From Paenibacillus sp. MSJ-34 (GTDB lineage Bacteria; Bacillota; Bacilli; Paenibacillales; Paenibacillaceae), in assembly GCF_018918005.1 (NCBI RefSeq), contig NZ_JAHLPR010000006.1:93368-157367 (forward strand): DNA of 64,000 nucleotides. Reading direction: 5' to 3'. Every line of letters begins with the position of its first letter. Positions within the stretch are counted from its first letter, which is position 1. Below are positions 1 to 8,377 of the stretch, piece after piece. The position numbers and the translations under genes are program-made. Under the pieces are notes generated by a model. The model was not told the origin of the DNA and did no database searches. It was given only the letters and a program-made list of their open reading frames with translations.

Positions 1-26
1 ACAGGTATAATCATAATTGTTGTAAT

Positions 27-46
27 TGATAATGATTATCATTATC
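27..46. promoter_or_regulatory. Fur box upstream of siderophore uptake operon
   Basis: The sequence GATAATGATTATCATTATC (28-46) matches the classical 19-bp Fur consensus at all but the central position. TGATAAT-G-ATTATCA (27-41) is a perfect 7-1-7 Bacillus Fur motif. It lies about 195 bp before the first permease gene, so Fur with iron(II) should repress the operon when iron is plentiful. The leader of nearly 200 nt holds no other gene I can see. Confidence 0.93.
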
Positions 47-241
47 TAAAGAAAAGCCAAACTTTCAATAAACTGGCATAACTGCAAGACGGAAATGCTG
101 CCGTGCCAAATTGCTTTAGCACTGCAATACCGAAATACGGAAATGCGGCAACATTAAAGTACCTGCAACGCATTAACAATTGCATTACCCGCCGTACATG
201 CAATTACATAACAAAATATGGCTACACGTAAGGGAAACGTT

Positions 242-1195
242 ATGAAAAAAAGATATCTGGTGATCGCTCTCATCCTTTTGTCCTTCATCTCGCTATTGAT
301 TGGCGTAATCGATATATCCGTGTTCGACATATTCCGGTTAACGGAAGATCAATTGGAAATTATGATGATCAGCCGAATTCCCCGTTTGATCAGCATTATT
401 ATCGCCGGGGTAAGCATGAGCATTGCCGGCTTGATCATGCAGCAGCTCAGCAGAAACAAATTCGTTTCTCCGACGACAGCCGGAACGATGGATTCGGCGA
501 GCTTGGGAGTTTTGGTTTCCTTACTGATCTTCGCCTCAGCGAGCATGATGTTGAAAATGATCGTCGCTTTTGCGTTCGCATTGGCAGGGACTTTCATTTT
601 TATGAAGGTATTAGACAAAATTAAATATAAAGACTCGATTTTCATTCCGCTAGTCGGTCTGATGTTCGGGAGCATCATCGGTTCGATCACAACGTTCCTG
701 GGCTTGAAATACGGCCTGATCCAAAGCGTGAATTCGTGGATGCATGGCGGTTTTTCCATGATTATGCAAGGCCGCTATGAAATGCTCTATCTTAGCATTC
801 CGCTTGTCGCCGCCGCCTATTTGTTTGCGAATAAGTTTACCGTGGCCGGGATGGGCGAGGAATTTTCCGTCAACTTGGGGCTGAACTATAAACGGGTGGT
901 CAATACAGGCCTGGTCATTGTCGCGCTCGTATCCGCCATCTCGATTTTGACGGTCGGCAATATCCCGTTTCTTGGCTTGATCATTCCGAACATTGTGTCG
1001 ATTTATCAGGGCGATAACTTGAAGAAAAATCTTTCCCATACGGCGCTGCTCGGGGCTGTGTTCGTTCTGGCATGCGATATTTTCAGCCGTCTCGTCATCT
1101 ACCCGTATGAAATCTCAATCAGTTTAACCGTCGGCGTCATAGGAAGCGGCATTTTTCTTTATCTGCTATTGAGGAGAAAGTCACATGAGTCATAA
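242..1195 (+). CDS. yclN: Petrobactin-type siderophore ABC transporter permease (YclN-like)
   Basis: FecCD-family inner-membrane permease of 317 residues. It is one of the two subunits that form the channel for ferric siderophore import. The chain is hydrophobic throughout with about eight or nine membrane segments, and the conserved NIPFLGLIIPNI segment near residue 250 is the usual contact loop for the ATPase. ATG 242 is chosen over the upstream ATG 218 because it gives a normal signal-anchor N-terminus (MKKRYLV) and a purine-rich AAGGGAAA precedes it. The order permease-permease-ATPase-binding protein is that of B. subtilis yclNOPQ, the petrobactin system. The Fur box upstream supports an iron role. 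Substrate assignment rests on recognised resemblance, not on a search. Confidence 0.85.
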   Translation: MKKRYLVIALILLSFISLLIGVIDISVFDIFRLTEDQLEIMMISRIPRLISIIIAGVSMSIAGLIMQQLSRNKFVSPTTAGTMDSASLGVLVSLLIFASASMMLKMIVAFAFALAGTFIFMKVLDKIKYKDSIFIPLVGLMFGSIIGSITTFLGLKYGLIQSVNSWMHGGFSMIMQGRYEMLYLSIPLVAAAYLFANKFTVAGMGEEFSVNLGLNYKRVVNTGLVIVALVSAISILTVGNIPFLGLIIPNIVSIYQGDNLKKNLSHTALLGAVFVLACDIFSRLVIYPYEISISLTVGVIGSGIFLYLLLRRKSHES

Positions 1196-2135
1196 AACGA
1201 AGCTGTATATCCTGGCCGCTGCGGCGCTGTTGTTAATCGTCGTCTTCCTGTCCATCGATGCTGGGGGCAATTGGAGTTACGTCCTGGAGCGAAGAACCAA
1301 GAAAATATTGGCCATTCTGTTGACCGGCGGAAGCATCGCCTTCTCGACCGTCGTGTTCCAAACGGTGACGAACAATAAAATATTGACGCCCAGCATTATC
1401 GGGCTGGATTCCTTGTATATGCTGATTCAGACGTTCATCGTCTTCTTCTTCGGCTCCACGGCCTTGACGATGATGAGCAAAAACGTACATTTTCTCATCT
1501 CTGTCGGTCTTATGATTTTTTTCGCCGGATTATTGTACAAATTTTTGTTCAAAAGAGAAGGGAGAAACATCTACTTCCTGCTCCTTGTCGGATTGATATT
1601 CGGGACGTTCTTCTCGAGCATCTCGTCTTTCATGCAGATGATTATCGATCCGAACGAGTTTCTGGTGATTCAGGACAAAATGTTCGCCAGCTTCAACAAT
1701 GTCAATACGGACATTCTCATACTAGCGTTCATTATCGTCTTCGCAACGGCGGCCTATTTTTACAGGTTCAATAAATACTTGGATGTCCTGTCTCTCGGCA
1801 AAGAGCATGCCATCAATCTCGGCGTCAATTATAACTACGTTGTCAAAAGAATGCTGATTATCGTCGCCGTTCTCACATCCGTGTCGACGGCTTTGGTCGG
1901 GCCGATTACATTCTTGGGCTTGCTGGTCGCCAATATCGCTTATCAGTTTATCAAAACGTACCGTCATCAATATATCATCGCAGGCTCCATGCTGATCAGC
2001 ATCGTCGCTTTGCTCGGAGGTCAGCTCATCGTTGAGCGGGTATTCACCTTTTCCACCTCCTTAAGCGTCATTATCAATTTCATCGGCGGCGTATATTTTA
2101 TTTACCTTCTGTTAAAGGAGAACAAGTCGTGGTAG
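1185..2135 (+). CDS. yclO: Petrobactin-type siderophore ABC transporter permease (YclO-like)
   Basis: Second FecCD-family permease of the uptake system, 316 residues and as hydrophobic as its partner. The ATG at 1185 lies inside the end of the previous gene (11-base overlap) behind GAGGAGAAAG, so the two subunits are translationally coupled. The GPITFLGLLVANI stretch near residue 230 corresponds to the ATPase-contact loop of the family. It should pair with the upstream permease as a heterodimer, as in YclNO, rather than as a homodimer. Confidence 0.85.
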   Translation: MSHKTKLYILAAAALLLIVVFLSIDAGGNWSYVLERRTKKILAILLTGGSIAFSTVVFQTVTNNKILTPSIIGLDSLYMLIQTFIVFFFGSTALTMMSKNVHFLISVGLMIFFAGLLYKFLFKREGRNIYFLLLVGLIFGTFFSSISSFMQMIIDPNEFLVIQDKMFASFNNVNTDILILAFIIVFATAAYFYRFNKYLDVLSLGKEHAINLGVNYNYVVKRMLIIVAVLTSVSTALVGPITFLGLLVANIAYQFIKTYRHQYIIAGSMLISIVALLGGQLIVERVFTFSTSLSVIINFIGGVYFIYLLLKENKSW

Positions 2136-2887
2136 AAGTCAGAAACGTTTCCAAACGGTACGGAAACAAAAACGTTGTTGACCAAGTATCCGTGAATATA
2201 GCCAAGGGGAAGATTACCTCTTTTATCGGCCCGAACGGGGCGGGGAAGAGCACCCTGATGGCGATGATCAGCCGTCTGATCTCCAAGGATGAAGGGGACA
2301 TTTTCATTGAAGGGAAGGAGATCGGGCAATGTAAAAGCAACGATCTTGCCAAGCAGATTTCCATCTTGAAACAAGCAAACCATATTAATATCAGATTAAC
2401 GGTAAAGGAGTTGGTTAGCTTCGGCCGCTTTCCGTATTCGCAAGGAAGGCTGACGAAGGAGGATCGGAAATATATCGACGAAGCGATAGAATATATGGAA
2501 CTTGGGGACATGAAGGATAAATTTTTGGACCAACTGAGCGGAGGTCAGAAACAAAGGGCGTTTATCGCCATGGTTATCGCCCAGAATACGGATTACATCC
2601 TGCTGGACGAACCGTTAAACAATTTGGATATGAAGCATTCCGTTCAAATCATGAAGGTACTGCGGCGCTTGACGGATGAACTGGGGAAAACGGTCATTAT
2701 CGTCATCCACGATATCAATTTTGCCTCCTGCTACTCCGATTACATTGTGGCGCTCAAAAACGGCAAAGTCGTGAAGGAAGGCACTACCGATGAAATTATC
2801 GATGCGTCCGTCTTAAAGGAAGTGTACGGGATGGACATTCATATTCAAGAAATCAACGGCAATAAAATTTGCGTGTATTTTTCATAA
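2129..2887 (+). CDS. yclP: Siderophore ABC transporter ATP-binding protein (YclP-like)
   Basis: Cytoplasmic ATPase, 252 residues, that powers ferric-siderophore import. Visible motifs are Walker A GPNGAGKST (about 34-42), signature LSGGQKQRA (about 136-144), Walker B YILLDEPLNNLD and the switch histidine in VIHDI. It starts at GTG 2129 inside the stop of yclO, with AAAGGAG at 2114-2120 as ribosome site. No separate promoter is evident, so it is the third gene of the Fur-controlled operon. Confidence 0.9.
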   Translation: MVEVRNVSKRYGNKNVVDQVSVNIAKGKITSFIGPNGAGKSTLMAMISRLISKDEGDIFIEGKEIGQCKSNDLAKQISILKQANHINIRLTVKELVSFGRFPYSQGRLTKEDRKYIDEAIEYMELGDMKDKFLDQLSGGQKQRAFIAMVIAQNTDYILLDEPLNNLDMKHSVQIMKVLRRLTDELGKTVIIVIHDINFASCYSDYIVALKNGKVVKEGTTDEIIDASVLKEVYGMDIHIQEINGNKICVYFS

Positions 2888-2929
2888 TGAATCAAATGAA
2901 AATAATGAAAATAATTAGGGGTGTTTCGA

Positions 2930-3943
2930 GTGACTAAAAAACTAACCATGTTGTGCATGACTGTTTTGTTCATATTGGTAATCGCCGCATGCGGCGCTAA
3001 AAATTCGGGCGGAAACGAGGGCGATGCGAACGCGCAAACAACCGCCGCCGAAACGAACGTGAACGGTACAGAGAAAGAGGCCGAGGCTCCGCAAGAGGAT
3101 GAAACGATTACGATTACGCATCAATTGGGCGAGACGCCTGTGAAGAAAAATCCGGGCAATGTCGTCGTATTGGACTATGGCGCTTTGGAAACATTGGATA
3201 AATTGGGCGTTGAAGTGGTTGGATTGCCTAAAAGCTCTCTTCCGCCGCATTTGAAAAAATTCGAAGACGCGAAATATACGGATGTCGGCACTTTGAAAGA
3301 ACCTGACTTTGAAAAGATCAATTCCATCAAACCGGGGCTGATTATCATTTCCGGCAGAACATCCGAAGCATACGAGGAATTAGGCAAAATCGCTCCGACG
3401 ATTTACATGGGCGTCGATACGAAAAAATATATGGAATCCTTTACGGAGAACGTAAACACGATCGCTTCGATTTTCGGCAAAGAAGACGAAGCGCAGAAGG
3501 AATTGGCAGCCATTAACGAATCCATTCAAAAGATTCACGAGACGGCAACGGCCGGCGGCAAAAAAGGCTTGATCATTCTAACGACGGGCGGCAAAGTCAG
3601 CGCTTATGGCCCGGGTTCCAGATTCGGCATTATTCATGACGTGGTCGGAGTCGCCCCGGTTGACGATACGATTTCCGCTACTACGCATGGAGACAGCATT
3701 TCGTTCGAATATGTCGTCGAAAAAAATCCGGATTATCTCTTCGTAGTGGATCGCGACGCGGTCGTTAGCGGCGAAAATGTGAAGCCTGCGAAAGAAATCG
3801 TCGAGAACGATCTGGTGAAAAAGACGAATGCGTATAAAGACGGCAAGATCATCTATCTTGACCCGAGCTACTGGTATCTGTCCGGCGGCGGATTGCTGTC
3901 CGTTCCGGAAATGTTGAAAGAGGTCGAAGAAGGCATCAAGTAA
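2930..3943 (+). CDS. yclQ: Siderophore-binding lipoprotein (YclQ-like)
   Basis: Extracytoplasmic solute-binding lipoprotein of 337 residues (periplasmic-binding fold, FhuD/BtuF class). The signal peptide ends in a lipobox with Cys21 (LVIAAC), followed by a low-complexity linker rich in A, T, E. The motif VVVLDYGALETLDKLGVE and the KPGLIIISGR segment resemble B. subtilis YclQ, which binds petrobactin and its precursor. I prefer GTG 2930 (MTKKLTM) over GTG 2921, because AGGGGTG sits 6-7 bases before it and the shorter start gives a cleaner signal peptide. It closes the operon and is followed by a hairpin terminator. Confidence 0.85.
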   Translation: MTKKLTMLCMTVLFILVIAACGAKNSGGNEGDANAQTTAAETNVNGTEKEAEAPQEDETITITHQLGETPVKKNPGNVVVLDYGALETLDKLGVEVVGLPKSSLPPHLKKFEDAKYTDVGTLKEPDFEKINSIKPGLIIISGRTSEAYEELGKIAPTIYMGVDTKKYMESFTENVNTIASIFGKEDEAQKELAAINESIQKIHETATAGGKKGLIILTTGGKVSAYGPGSRFGIIHDVVGVAPVDDTISATTHGDSISFEYVVEKNPDYLFVVDRDAVVSGENVKPAKEIVENDLVKKTNAYKDGKIIYLDPSYWYLSGGGLLSVPEMLKEVEEGIK

Positions 3944-3953
3944 AAACGAATGC

Positions 3954-3999
3954 CGCCCGTTCCCTTGGCATTGCGATGGGAGCGGGCGCTTTGCGTTTC
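3954..3999 (+). terminator. Hairpin terminator after siderophore operon
   Basis: CGCCCGTTCCC pairs with GGGAGCGGGCG (one G-U) across a 13-base loop, followed by a moderately T-rich tail. It lies directly behind the binding-protein gene. The weak T-tract lowers confidence. Confidence 0.6.
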
Positions 4000-4038
4000 C
4001 AAGCGGGACGATAAACGATAAAAAGAGGAGGGTCAACG

Positions 4039-4548
4039 ATGCCGAACATACCGGATCATATCGCGCCGGGGCTGCGCATTCTGTTCGTCGGATACAACCC
4101 GAGCATACGGTCGGGGGAGACCGGGCATCATTACGCCAACCCGCGCAACCGCTTCTGGACGATATTGCACCGCGCGGGACTGACGCCGCGCCTTTATAAG
4201 GCGGACGAGGACGGCAGTTTGCTGGAATTGGGGTACGGGTTCACGAATATCGTAGCCCGTCCGACGCGAACGGCCGCCGAAATTACCGCGAAGGAATATG
4301 CCGAAGGGAGAGAAGCGTTGCGCCGCAAAATCGAGAAGTATCGTCCGCGCATCGTTTGTTTTGTCGGCAAAGGCGTCTATGAAGCGTATAGCGGACGGAG
4401 AGACGTCGCTTGGGGTTTCCAGGCCGAGCCTGTCGTTCCGGGCGTACGCGAATTCGTCGCCCCTTCGTCCAGCGGCCTCGTACGCATGAAGCTGGACGAG
4501 ATTGTTCACATCTATTTGCAGATGAACGATCCGGAGCAAAATTCGTAA
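4039..4548 (+). CDS. mug: G/U mismatch-specific uracil-DNA glycosylase (Mug/TDG family)
   Basis: 169-residue DNA repair enzyme of uracil-DNA glycosylase family 2. It removes uracil (and ethenocytosine in known members) from mismatches with guanine. The N-terminal motif GYNPS, with Asn20 at the catalytic position, followed by TGHHYANPRNRFW, matches the Mug active-site region. The second conserved element (FVAPSSSG, near residue 144) matches the MNPSS-like intercalation loop. An AGAGGAGGG ribosome site lies 8-10 bases before ATG 4039. It appears to be a single-gene unit between the iron operon and the cupin gene. Confidence 0.85.
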   Translation: MPNIPDHIAPGLRILFVGYNPSIRSGETGHHYANPRNRFWTILHRAGLTPRLYKADEDGSLLELGYGFTNIVARPTRTAAEITAKEYAEGREALRRKIEKYRPRIVCFVGKGVYEAYSGRRDVAWGFQAEPVVPGVREFVAPSSSGLVRMKLDEIVHIYLQMNDPEQNS

Positions 4549-4685
4549 AAAAACACAAGCCGACCTGAATTCGCTCCCTCCCTTCATGTATGCCAGTTGG
4601 TCTATAATGGACTGTAAGGTACATGGAATGCGAAATCGCCGAACGATCGCTCGAATGTAAATAAACGCTAAGGGAGTGTGTGGCC

Positions 4686-5003
4686 ATGAGCAATATCGGT
4701 GTTTGGGAAAATGCGGAGCCAGGCGTCAAACGGAAAGTGATGCAGCCGGGAACGTCTCTCATGATGATGGAAGTTCATTTTGAACCGCTTGCGGAAGGAT
4801 ACGAGCATTCGCATCCGCATGAGCAAATGTCCTACTGTTTAAAGGGAAGCGTGGAATTTACGATCGAAGGCGTGAAAACGGTCGTTCGCGCAGGGGAACA
4901 TATATGTATCCCAAGCGGCGCGAAACACGGGGCGAAGGCGCTGGAATCCAGCATATTGCTCGATTGTTTTACGCCGGTTCGCGAAGATTTGATCAAAAGA
5001 TAG
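4686..5003 (+). CDS. Small cupin-domain protein
   Basis: 105-residue single-domain cupin. The first cupin motif HSHPHEQ (about 41-47) and the second (PSGAKHGAK, His near 83) provide the usual metal ligands, so it probably binds a divalent metal. Function is unknown; such proteins are often small dioxygenases, isomerases or sensors. ATG 4686 is preferred to GTG 4680 because AGGGAG ends nine bases before it. The gene stands alone and is followed by a strong terminator. Confidence 0.8.
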   Translation: MSNIGVWENAEPGVKRKVMQPGTSLMMMEVHFEPLAEGYEHSHPHEQMSYCLKGSVEFTIEGVKTVVRAGEHICIPSGAKHGAKALESSILLDCFTPVREDLIKR

Positions 5004-5020
5004 AAGACAATAAGGAAAAG

Positions 5021-5045
5021 CCCGGGGCATCGCTCCGGGTTTTTC
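5021..5045 (+). terminator. Rho-independent terminator
   Basis: CCCGGGGC-ATC-GCTCCGGG forms an 8-bp stem (one G-U) with a three-base loop, followed by TTTTTC, right after the cupin gene. Confidence 0.88.
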
Positions 5046-5188
5046 GGTTTGCCGTTGAACGTACCGCAATTGACAAATCGGCGAGACATTATCATAATTA
5101 TGAAATAATAATATTTAAAAAGTATGATGAATGAATGATGGAATGTTTCGCATTGATAGATGATTCTAATAAAAATGAGGTGCTTGTA

Positions 5189-5467
5189 ATGCAAATCAAT
5201 GTCACCCCGTCGGCAGTCGATTGCCTTGTCAACGAGTGGGACTTTCAGGAAGGCGATCATGTTCGGGTTTTCGTTAGATACAGCGGCGGGGGAGGCGAAC
5301 CGTTCGCGCTCGGAATCGGCCGCGACGAACCGCGCGATCCTTTGTTGACGACGGAAGCCGGAAAGATTACATTTTATATGGAACGGCATGATATATGGTT
5401 CCTGGAAGGGAATAATATAACGATCGACTGCAGCGGCGGCGAAGATATTGAATTTCGAATCGGTTGA
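5189..5467 (+). CDS. HesB-like (YneR-type) small protein
   Basis: 92-residue protein resembling the HesB/YneR branch of the A-type iron-sulfur carrier fold. It begins QINVTPSAVDCLVNEW and has a glycine-rich loop (SGGGGEPFALGI), but lacks the C-terminal CxC pair of true IscA carriers; only Cys near 82 remains in DCSGGED. A carrier role is therefore uncertain. ATG 5189 with GAGGTG before it is preferred over an upstream in-frame ATG at 5135. It precedes a DUF1450 gene by 40 bases and may share its transcript. Confidence 0.72.
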   Translation: MQINVTPSAVDCLVNEWDFQEGDHVRVFVRYSGGGGEPFALGIGRDEPRDPLLTTEAGKITFYMERHDIWFLEGNNITIDCSGGEDIEFRIG

Positions 5468-5507
5468 ATTGCAATACATCGGGGCCGACGCAAAGAGGTG
5501 ATACGCT

Positions 5508-5762
5508 ATGGGACTGGGCATTGTCGTAGTGGAAGTTTGCGACAGCAATCTGCTCAGCGCGCTGGAACTGGAGGATCTCGAGACGTTGTATCCCGAAGTT
5601 TCCGTCTTAAGATTGGATTGTTTAAGTTTTTGCGGCCTATGCCGGCTTCGGCCGTATGCCATCGTTAACGGGAAGAGAGTGTTCGCCAAAACGACGGAAG
5701 AATGCGTCGAACGCATCAAGCAAACGATCGAGTCGGAATTGGCGGCTTTTTACGAGGAATAA
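5508..5762 (+). CDS. DUF1450 (YuzB-family) protein
   Basis: 84-residue protein of the YuzB/DUF1450 family of unknown function. The signature is the cysteine cluster DCLSFCGLC around residues 39-46 after an acidic N-terminal half, followed by RPYAIVNGKRV, as in other members. The cysteines suggest metal or redox chemistry, but no role is established. AAAGAGGTG lies seven bases before ATG 5508. The next downstream element is a strong terminator. Confidence 0.85.
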   Translation: MGLGIVVVEVCDSNLLSALELEDLETLYPEVSVLRLDCLSFCGLCRLRPYAIVNGKRVFAKTTEECVERIKQTIESELAAFYEE

Positions 5763-5767
5763 GGAAA

Positions 5768-5804
5768 GACAGAAGAAATGAACCGTTTCTTCTGTCCTTT
5801 TTTC
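5768..5804 (+). terminator. Rho-independent terminator
   Basis: GACAGAAGAAA pairs perfectly with TTTCTTCTGTC across a 7-base loop and is followed by CTTTTTT. Confidence 0.93.
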
Positions 5805-5820
5805 GGTTGAAGGGGCGATT

Positions 5821-6007
5821 ATGTTGTACAAAGTGCAGCATATCGGCCCGTTTCGTCTTTGTAGCCCTAAGTATGTTGTAGTTTGTACAACATATTGGGG
5901 TCGGAACGTGGGGTTTCGCCATTCTGTTCGCGATGATGTTGTACAATGTGCAGCATAATGGCCCATATCGGCTTTGCAACCCTAAGTATGTTGTATTTCT
6001 TACAACT
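5821..6007. repeat. Two copies of ATGTTGTA-bounded palindromic repeat
   Basis: Two related units about 72 bp long start at 5821 and 5936. Each opens with ATGTTGTACAA, has GCAGCATA.. and GGCCC, then CCCTAAGTATGTTGTA, and closes near a TACAAC. Unit 1 (5821-5893) is bounded by a perfect 12-bp inverted repeat, ATGTTGTACAAA and TTTGTACAACAT. More members occur at 63501-63690. This fills the 320-base gap between the DUF1450 and CGNR genes; no gene is seen in it. Confidence 0.85.
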
Positions 6008-6085
6008 TGTCCCGTCCCATGCCGGGGGCGATGATTAGCCGGAAGCAGAAAAGGGCGAATAAGCTGCGACTCCGATGTTGCGTTA

Positions 6086-6646
6086 CTACGTCGAAGGATG
6101 TTCCTTCGACGCTTTTTGACGTGCGCGGAAACGGCGGACTTTCAGCAAGTTGCCGCAAGCTTTATCGTCGCAATACCGCTTGGAGCGGTTGCGGGTGTCG
6201 TCATAATAAATCCATTTGCAATCCGGATTGTCGCAAATGCGGATGCGGGACGTCTCTCCTTCCGCCAGCGTACGGGCGAAAGACGCCGCAATTTCCGCCA
6301 TCGTATGCGCCCAATCGGCCCGTTCCGCCGTCTGCTCCAACCGGAAACGCTCGTCCGTCCTGACGATGCGGCGAATGACCGGGCCCCGCGCCATCATACG
6401 GTTTAACAGCTCCAACGCTTCCAACTCCGGCTCTTGTCCGCGTACGATCGCTTTCACCATCTCGCGCATGGCGAAGCGGAGCAGCTTCAATTCCGCCATT
6501 TCCTCGGCGCCGGGCGAAGGAATCGAGGGCAAGCCGTGCTCCTTCAGCAACTGTTCCACCACTGCAGGTTGGTCGAGCCGGTCCTCGTATCGGCCGCTGC
6601 CGCGCCAGTCATGCCATTCGCTGTTTAGAAAGTCAACCCATAACAT
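6086..6646 (-). CDS. CGNR zinc-finger (ABATE-domain) protein, likely transcription regulator
   Basis: 186-residue protein with an N-terminal ABATE-like helical domain and a C-terminal CGNR zinc finger (about residues 138-176: CDNPDC then CDDKACGN followed by basic RRFRARQK). Family members are presumed DNA-binding regulators; a stress or ligand role is inferred only. AAAGGAG lies ten bases before ATG 6646. The gene is divergent from the DinB-like gene. A perfect 7-3-7 palindrome sits just upstream of its own ribosome site, a good place for autoregulation. Confidence 0.85.
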   Translation of the reverse strand: MLWVDFLNSEWHDWRGSGRYEDRLDQPAVVEQLLKEHGLPSIPSPGAEEMAELKLLRFAMREMVKAIVRGQEPELEALELLNRMMARGPVIRRIVRTDERFRLEQTAERADWAHTMAEIAASFARTLAEGETSRIRICDNPDCKWIYYDDTRNRSKRYCDDKACGNLLKVRRFRARQKASKEHPST

Positions 6647-6661
6647 ATCGATTCTACTCCT

Positions 6662-6678
6662 TTGTTACATAGTAACAA
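6662..6678. promoter_or_regulatory. Palindromic operator candidate between CGNR and DinB genes
   Basis: TTGTTAC-ATA-GTAACAA is a perfect 17-bp palindrome 16 bases upstream of the CGNR start. Related half-sites TGTAAC (6738-6743) and GTTACA (6764-6769) lie in front of the divergent DinB gene. Just upstream of them TTGACG (6703) and TACATT (6727), 18 bases apart, could be the rightward promoter. Confidence 0.6.
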
Positions 6679-6792
6679 TGAAATATCGTTTTTGCCAACT
6701 GCTTGACGCGAGCGAGATGGGTATGGTACATTTTCGTTGTAACTATCTAATTATTATTTGATGGTTACATATTTCTGTGAGGAGGAGAAACG

Positions 6793-7275
6793 ATGAATAA
6801 AATCGATGTGCTGCTGCAAGAATGGGATTATTGTTACGTGACGGAGGATTGGCATCCCCCGCTGGCGGATGCGTTGGCCGGATTGACCGCGGAGCAAGCC
6901 GATTGGAGGCCGCAAGGGGAAGCTTCCAATACAATTCGGGAGAACGTCAGTCATCTGCTCTTTTTCAAGGAGCGGTTGCTGCGAAGGTTGAAAGGGGAAG
7001 ACGCGTCCCGTTTCGATGCGAGCACCAATGACGAGACGTTTCTGAACGAATCGCAAGGATGGGAGGAAACTGTCGCCAACATCGAACGGGCTCATCGGGA
7101 AATTCGGGATATTCTGGCGAACTTGACGGAAGCTGATCTCGATCGCCCTATGCCGACGCTTCCCATAGCGAGACAAGTTGCCAGCCTCGTCAGGCATGAC
7201 GCATATCACACGGGGCAAATCGTGCAAATCCGCAAATTGCAAGGATCGTGGCCGGCGCGCCGCTCGTTCGAATAA
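6793..7275 (+). CDS. DinB-family (four-helix bundle, metal-binding) protein
   Basis: 160-residue DinB/YfiT-like protein. The metal triad of the family is visible as His54 (NVSHLLF), His135 and His139 (RHDAYHTGQI). Family members are thiol-dependent S-transferases or proteins of unknown function induced by damage. AGGAGGAG lies upstream of ATG 6793. The divergent CGNR regulator and shared intergenic half-sites suggest control by that protein. Substrate is unknown. Confidence 0.85.
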   Translation: MNKIDVLLQEWDYCYVTEDWHPPLADALAGLTAEQADWRPQGEASNTIRENVSHLLFFKERLLRRLKGEDASRFDASTNDETFLNESQGWEETVANIERAHREIRDILANLTEADLDRPMPTLPIARQVASLVRHDAYHTGQIVQIRKLQGSWPARRSFE

Positions 7276-7471
7276 CGCCGTTCATCATATCCGCTCAATC
7301 TGTTCTCGTCTTTGGCGGGGACTTTTTTTTGGCATAATTTCTATGAAAGGTTAATAACCTATAACAATTGTGAAAGAGACTTGGAGACATTCACATGGGT
7401 TGTTGCCCCGATATGGGGCCGGCGGCTGCATGTGTTTTTTTGTTTTCAAATTGCGGAAAGGAGTGCAGCCG

Positions 7472-8377
7472 ATGACGACGGAACAATCGAGCGCTTTGCG
7501 GAGGAGGAAGCGGAGAGAGGGGCTGTTGGGATATGCTTTTCTTGCGCCTTCCTTGCTGATCTTTTTTTTCTTTTTATTCTATCCCATGATCAGATCCGTC
7601 TACCTTAGCTTGACGATTACAGACCCGCGCGGCAAAGTCGCCGCCTTTGTCGGACTGGACAATTACGTGGAGATGATTCAGTCCGGCCAATTTATGTCCA
7701 ACATGAAAGTTACGCTGTTGTTTATTTTGTTTACCGTGCCGACATGCATCGTTTGGTGCCTGTTTCTCGCTTTCATCACCCATAATAAATTGCGCGGCAT
7801 GAAAGCGTTTCAATTCATCTTCTCTTTGCCGATCGTCATTTCGGTAGGGACGGGATCGATTATATGGCTGCTTCTGTTTCATCCTACGGCGGGGATGCTC
7901 AACTATTTTCTTAGTCTGGCCGGCATCGGTCCGGTTCCTTGGCTGATCGATCCGTCCGTAGCGCTGTTATCCGTTTCTTTGATGACTGTTTGGATGAACA
8001 TGGGGTTCATTTATATTTTGCTGCTGAGCGGATTGCAGGGTGTGCCGGACGAAATTTACGAAAGCGCCAAAATCGACGGATCCGGCCCGGTGCGCACGTT
8101 CGTCCGCATTGTGCTGCCATTGCTGTCGCCCGTTATTTTTTTCGCATTAATCGTTTCGGTGATCGGGGCGTTTCAGGCGTTCGGCCAAATCCACATCTTG
8201 ACGAAAGGCGGGCCGGCGGGGGCGACCAACGTCGTCGTTTACTCCATCTATCAAGACGCGTTCATCAACTTCCGCTTCGGGACGGGGAGCGCACAGGCCC
8301 TGGTGTTATTCGCGATCATTCTGCTGTTGACCGCTCTCCAATTCAAAATATTGGAAAGGAAGGTGCACTACCAGTGA
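7472..8377 (+). CDS. ugpA: Glycerol-3-phosphate-type ABC transporter permease (UgpA-like)
   Basis: 301-residue MalF/UgpA-type permease with about six membrane segments. The ATPase-docking EAA loop is visible near residue 195 (EIYESAKIDGSGPVRTFVRIVLPLLSP region). ATG 7472 is chosen because AAAGGAG (7457-7463) sits eight bases before it; an in-frame ATG 34 codons upstream lacks such a site. Assignment to the Ugp system follows from the third gene, whose product closely resembles UgpB. No ATPase gene is present here, so a shared UgpC/MsmX-type ATPase elsewhere is likely. Confidence 0.78.
   Translation: MTTEQSSALRRRKRREGLLGYAFLAPSLLIFFFFLFYPMIRSVYLSLTITDPRGKVAAFVGLDNYVEMIQSGQFMSNMKVTLLFILFTVPTCIVWCLFLAFITHNKLRGMKAFQFIFSLPIVISVGTGSIIWLLLFHPTAGMLNYFLSLAGIGPVPWLIDPSVALLSVSLMTVWMNMGFIYILLLSGLQGVPDEIYESAKIDGSGPVRTFVRIVLPLLSPVIFFALIVSVIGAFQAFGQIHILTKGGPAGATNVVVYSIYQDAFINFRFGTGSAQALVLFAIILLLTALQFKILERKVHYQ

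Noticed and set aside
4832..5719. 295-residue minus-strand reading
   Set aside because: It crosses three plus-strand genes and a terminator and has no recognisable domain; shadow.
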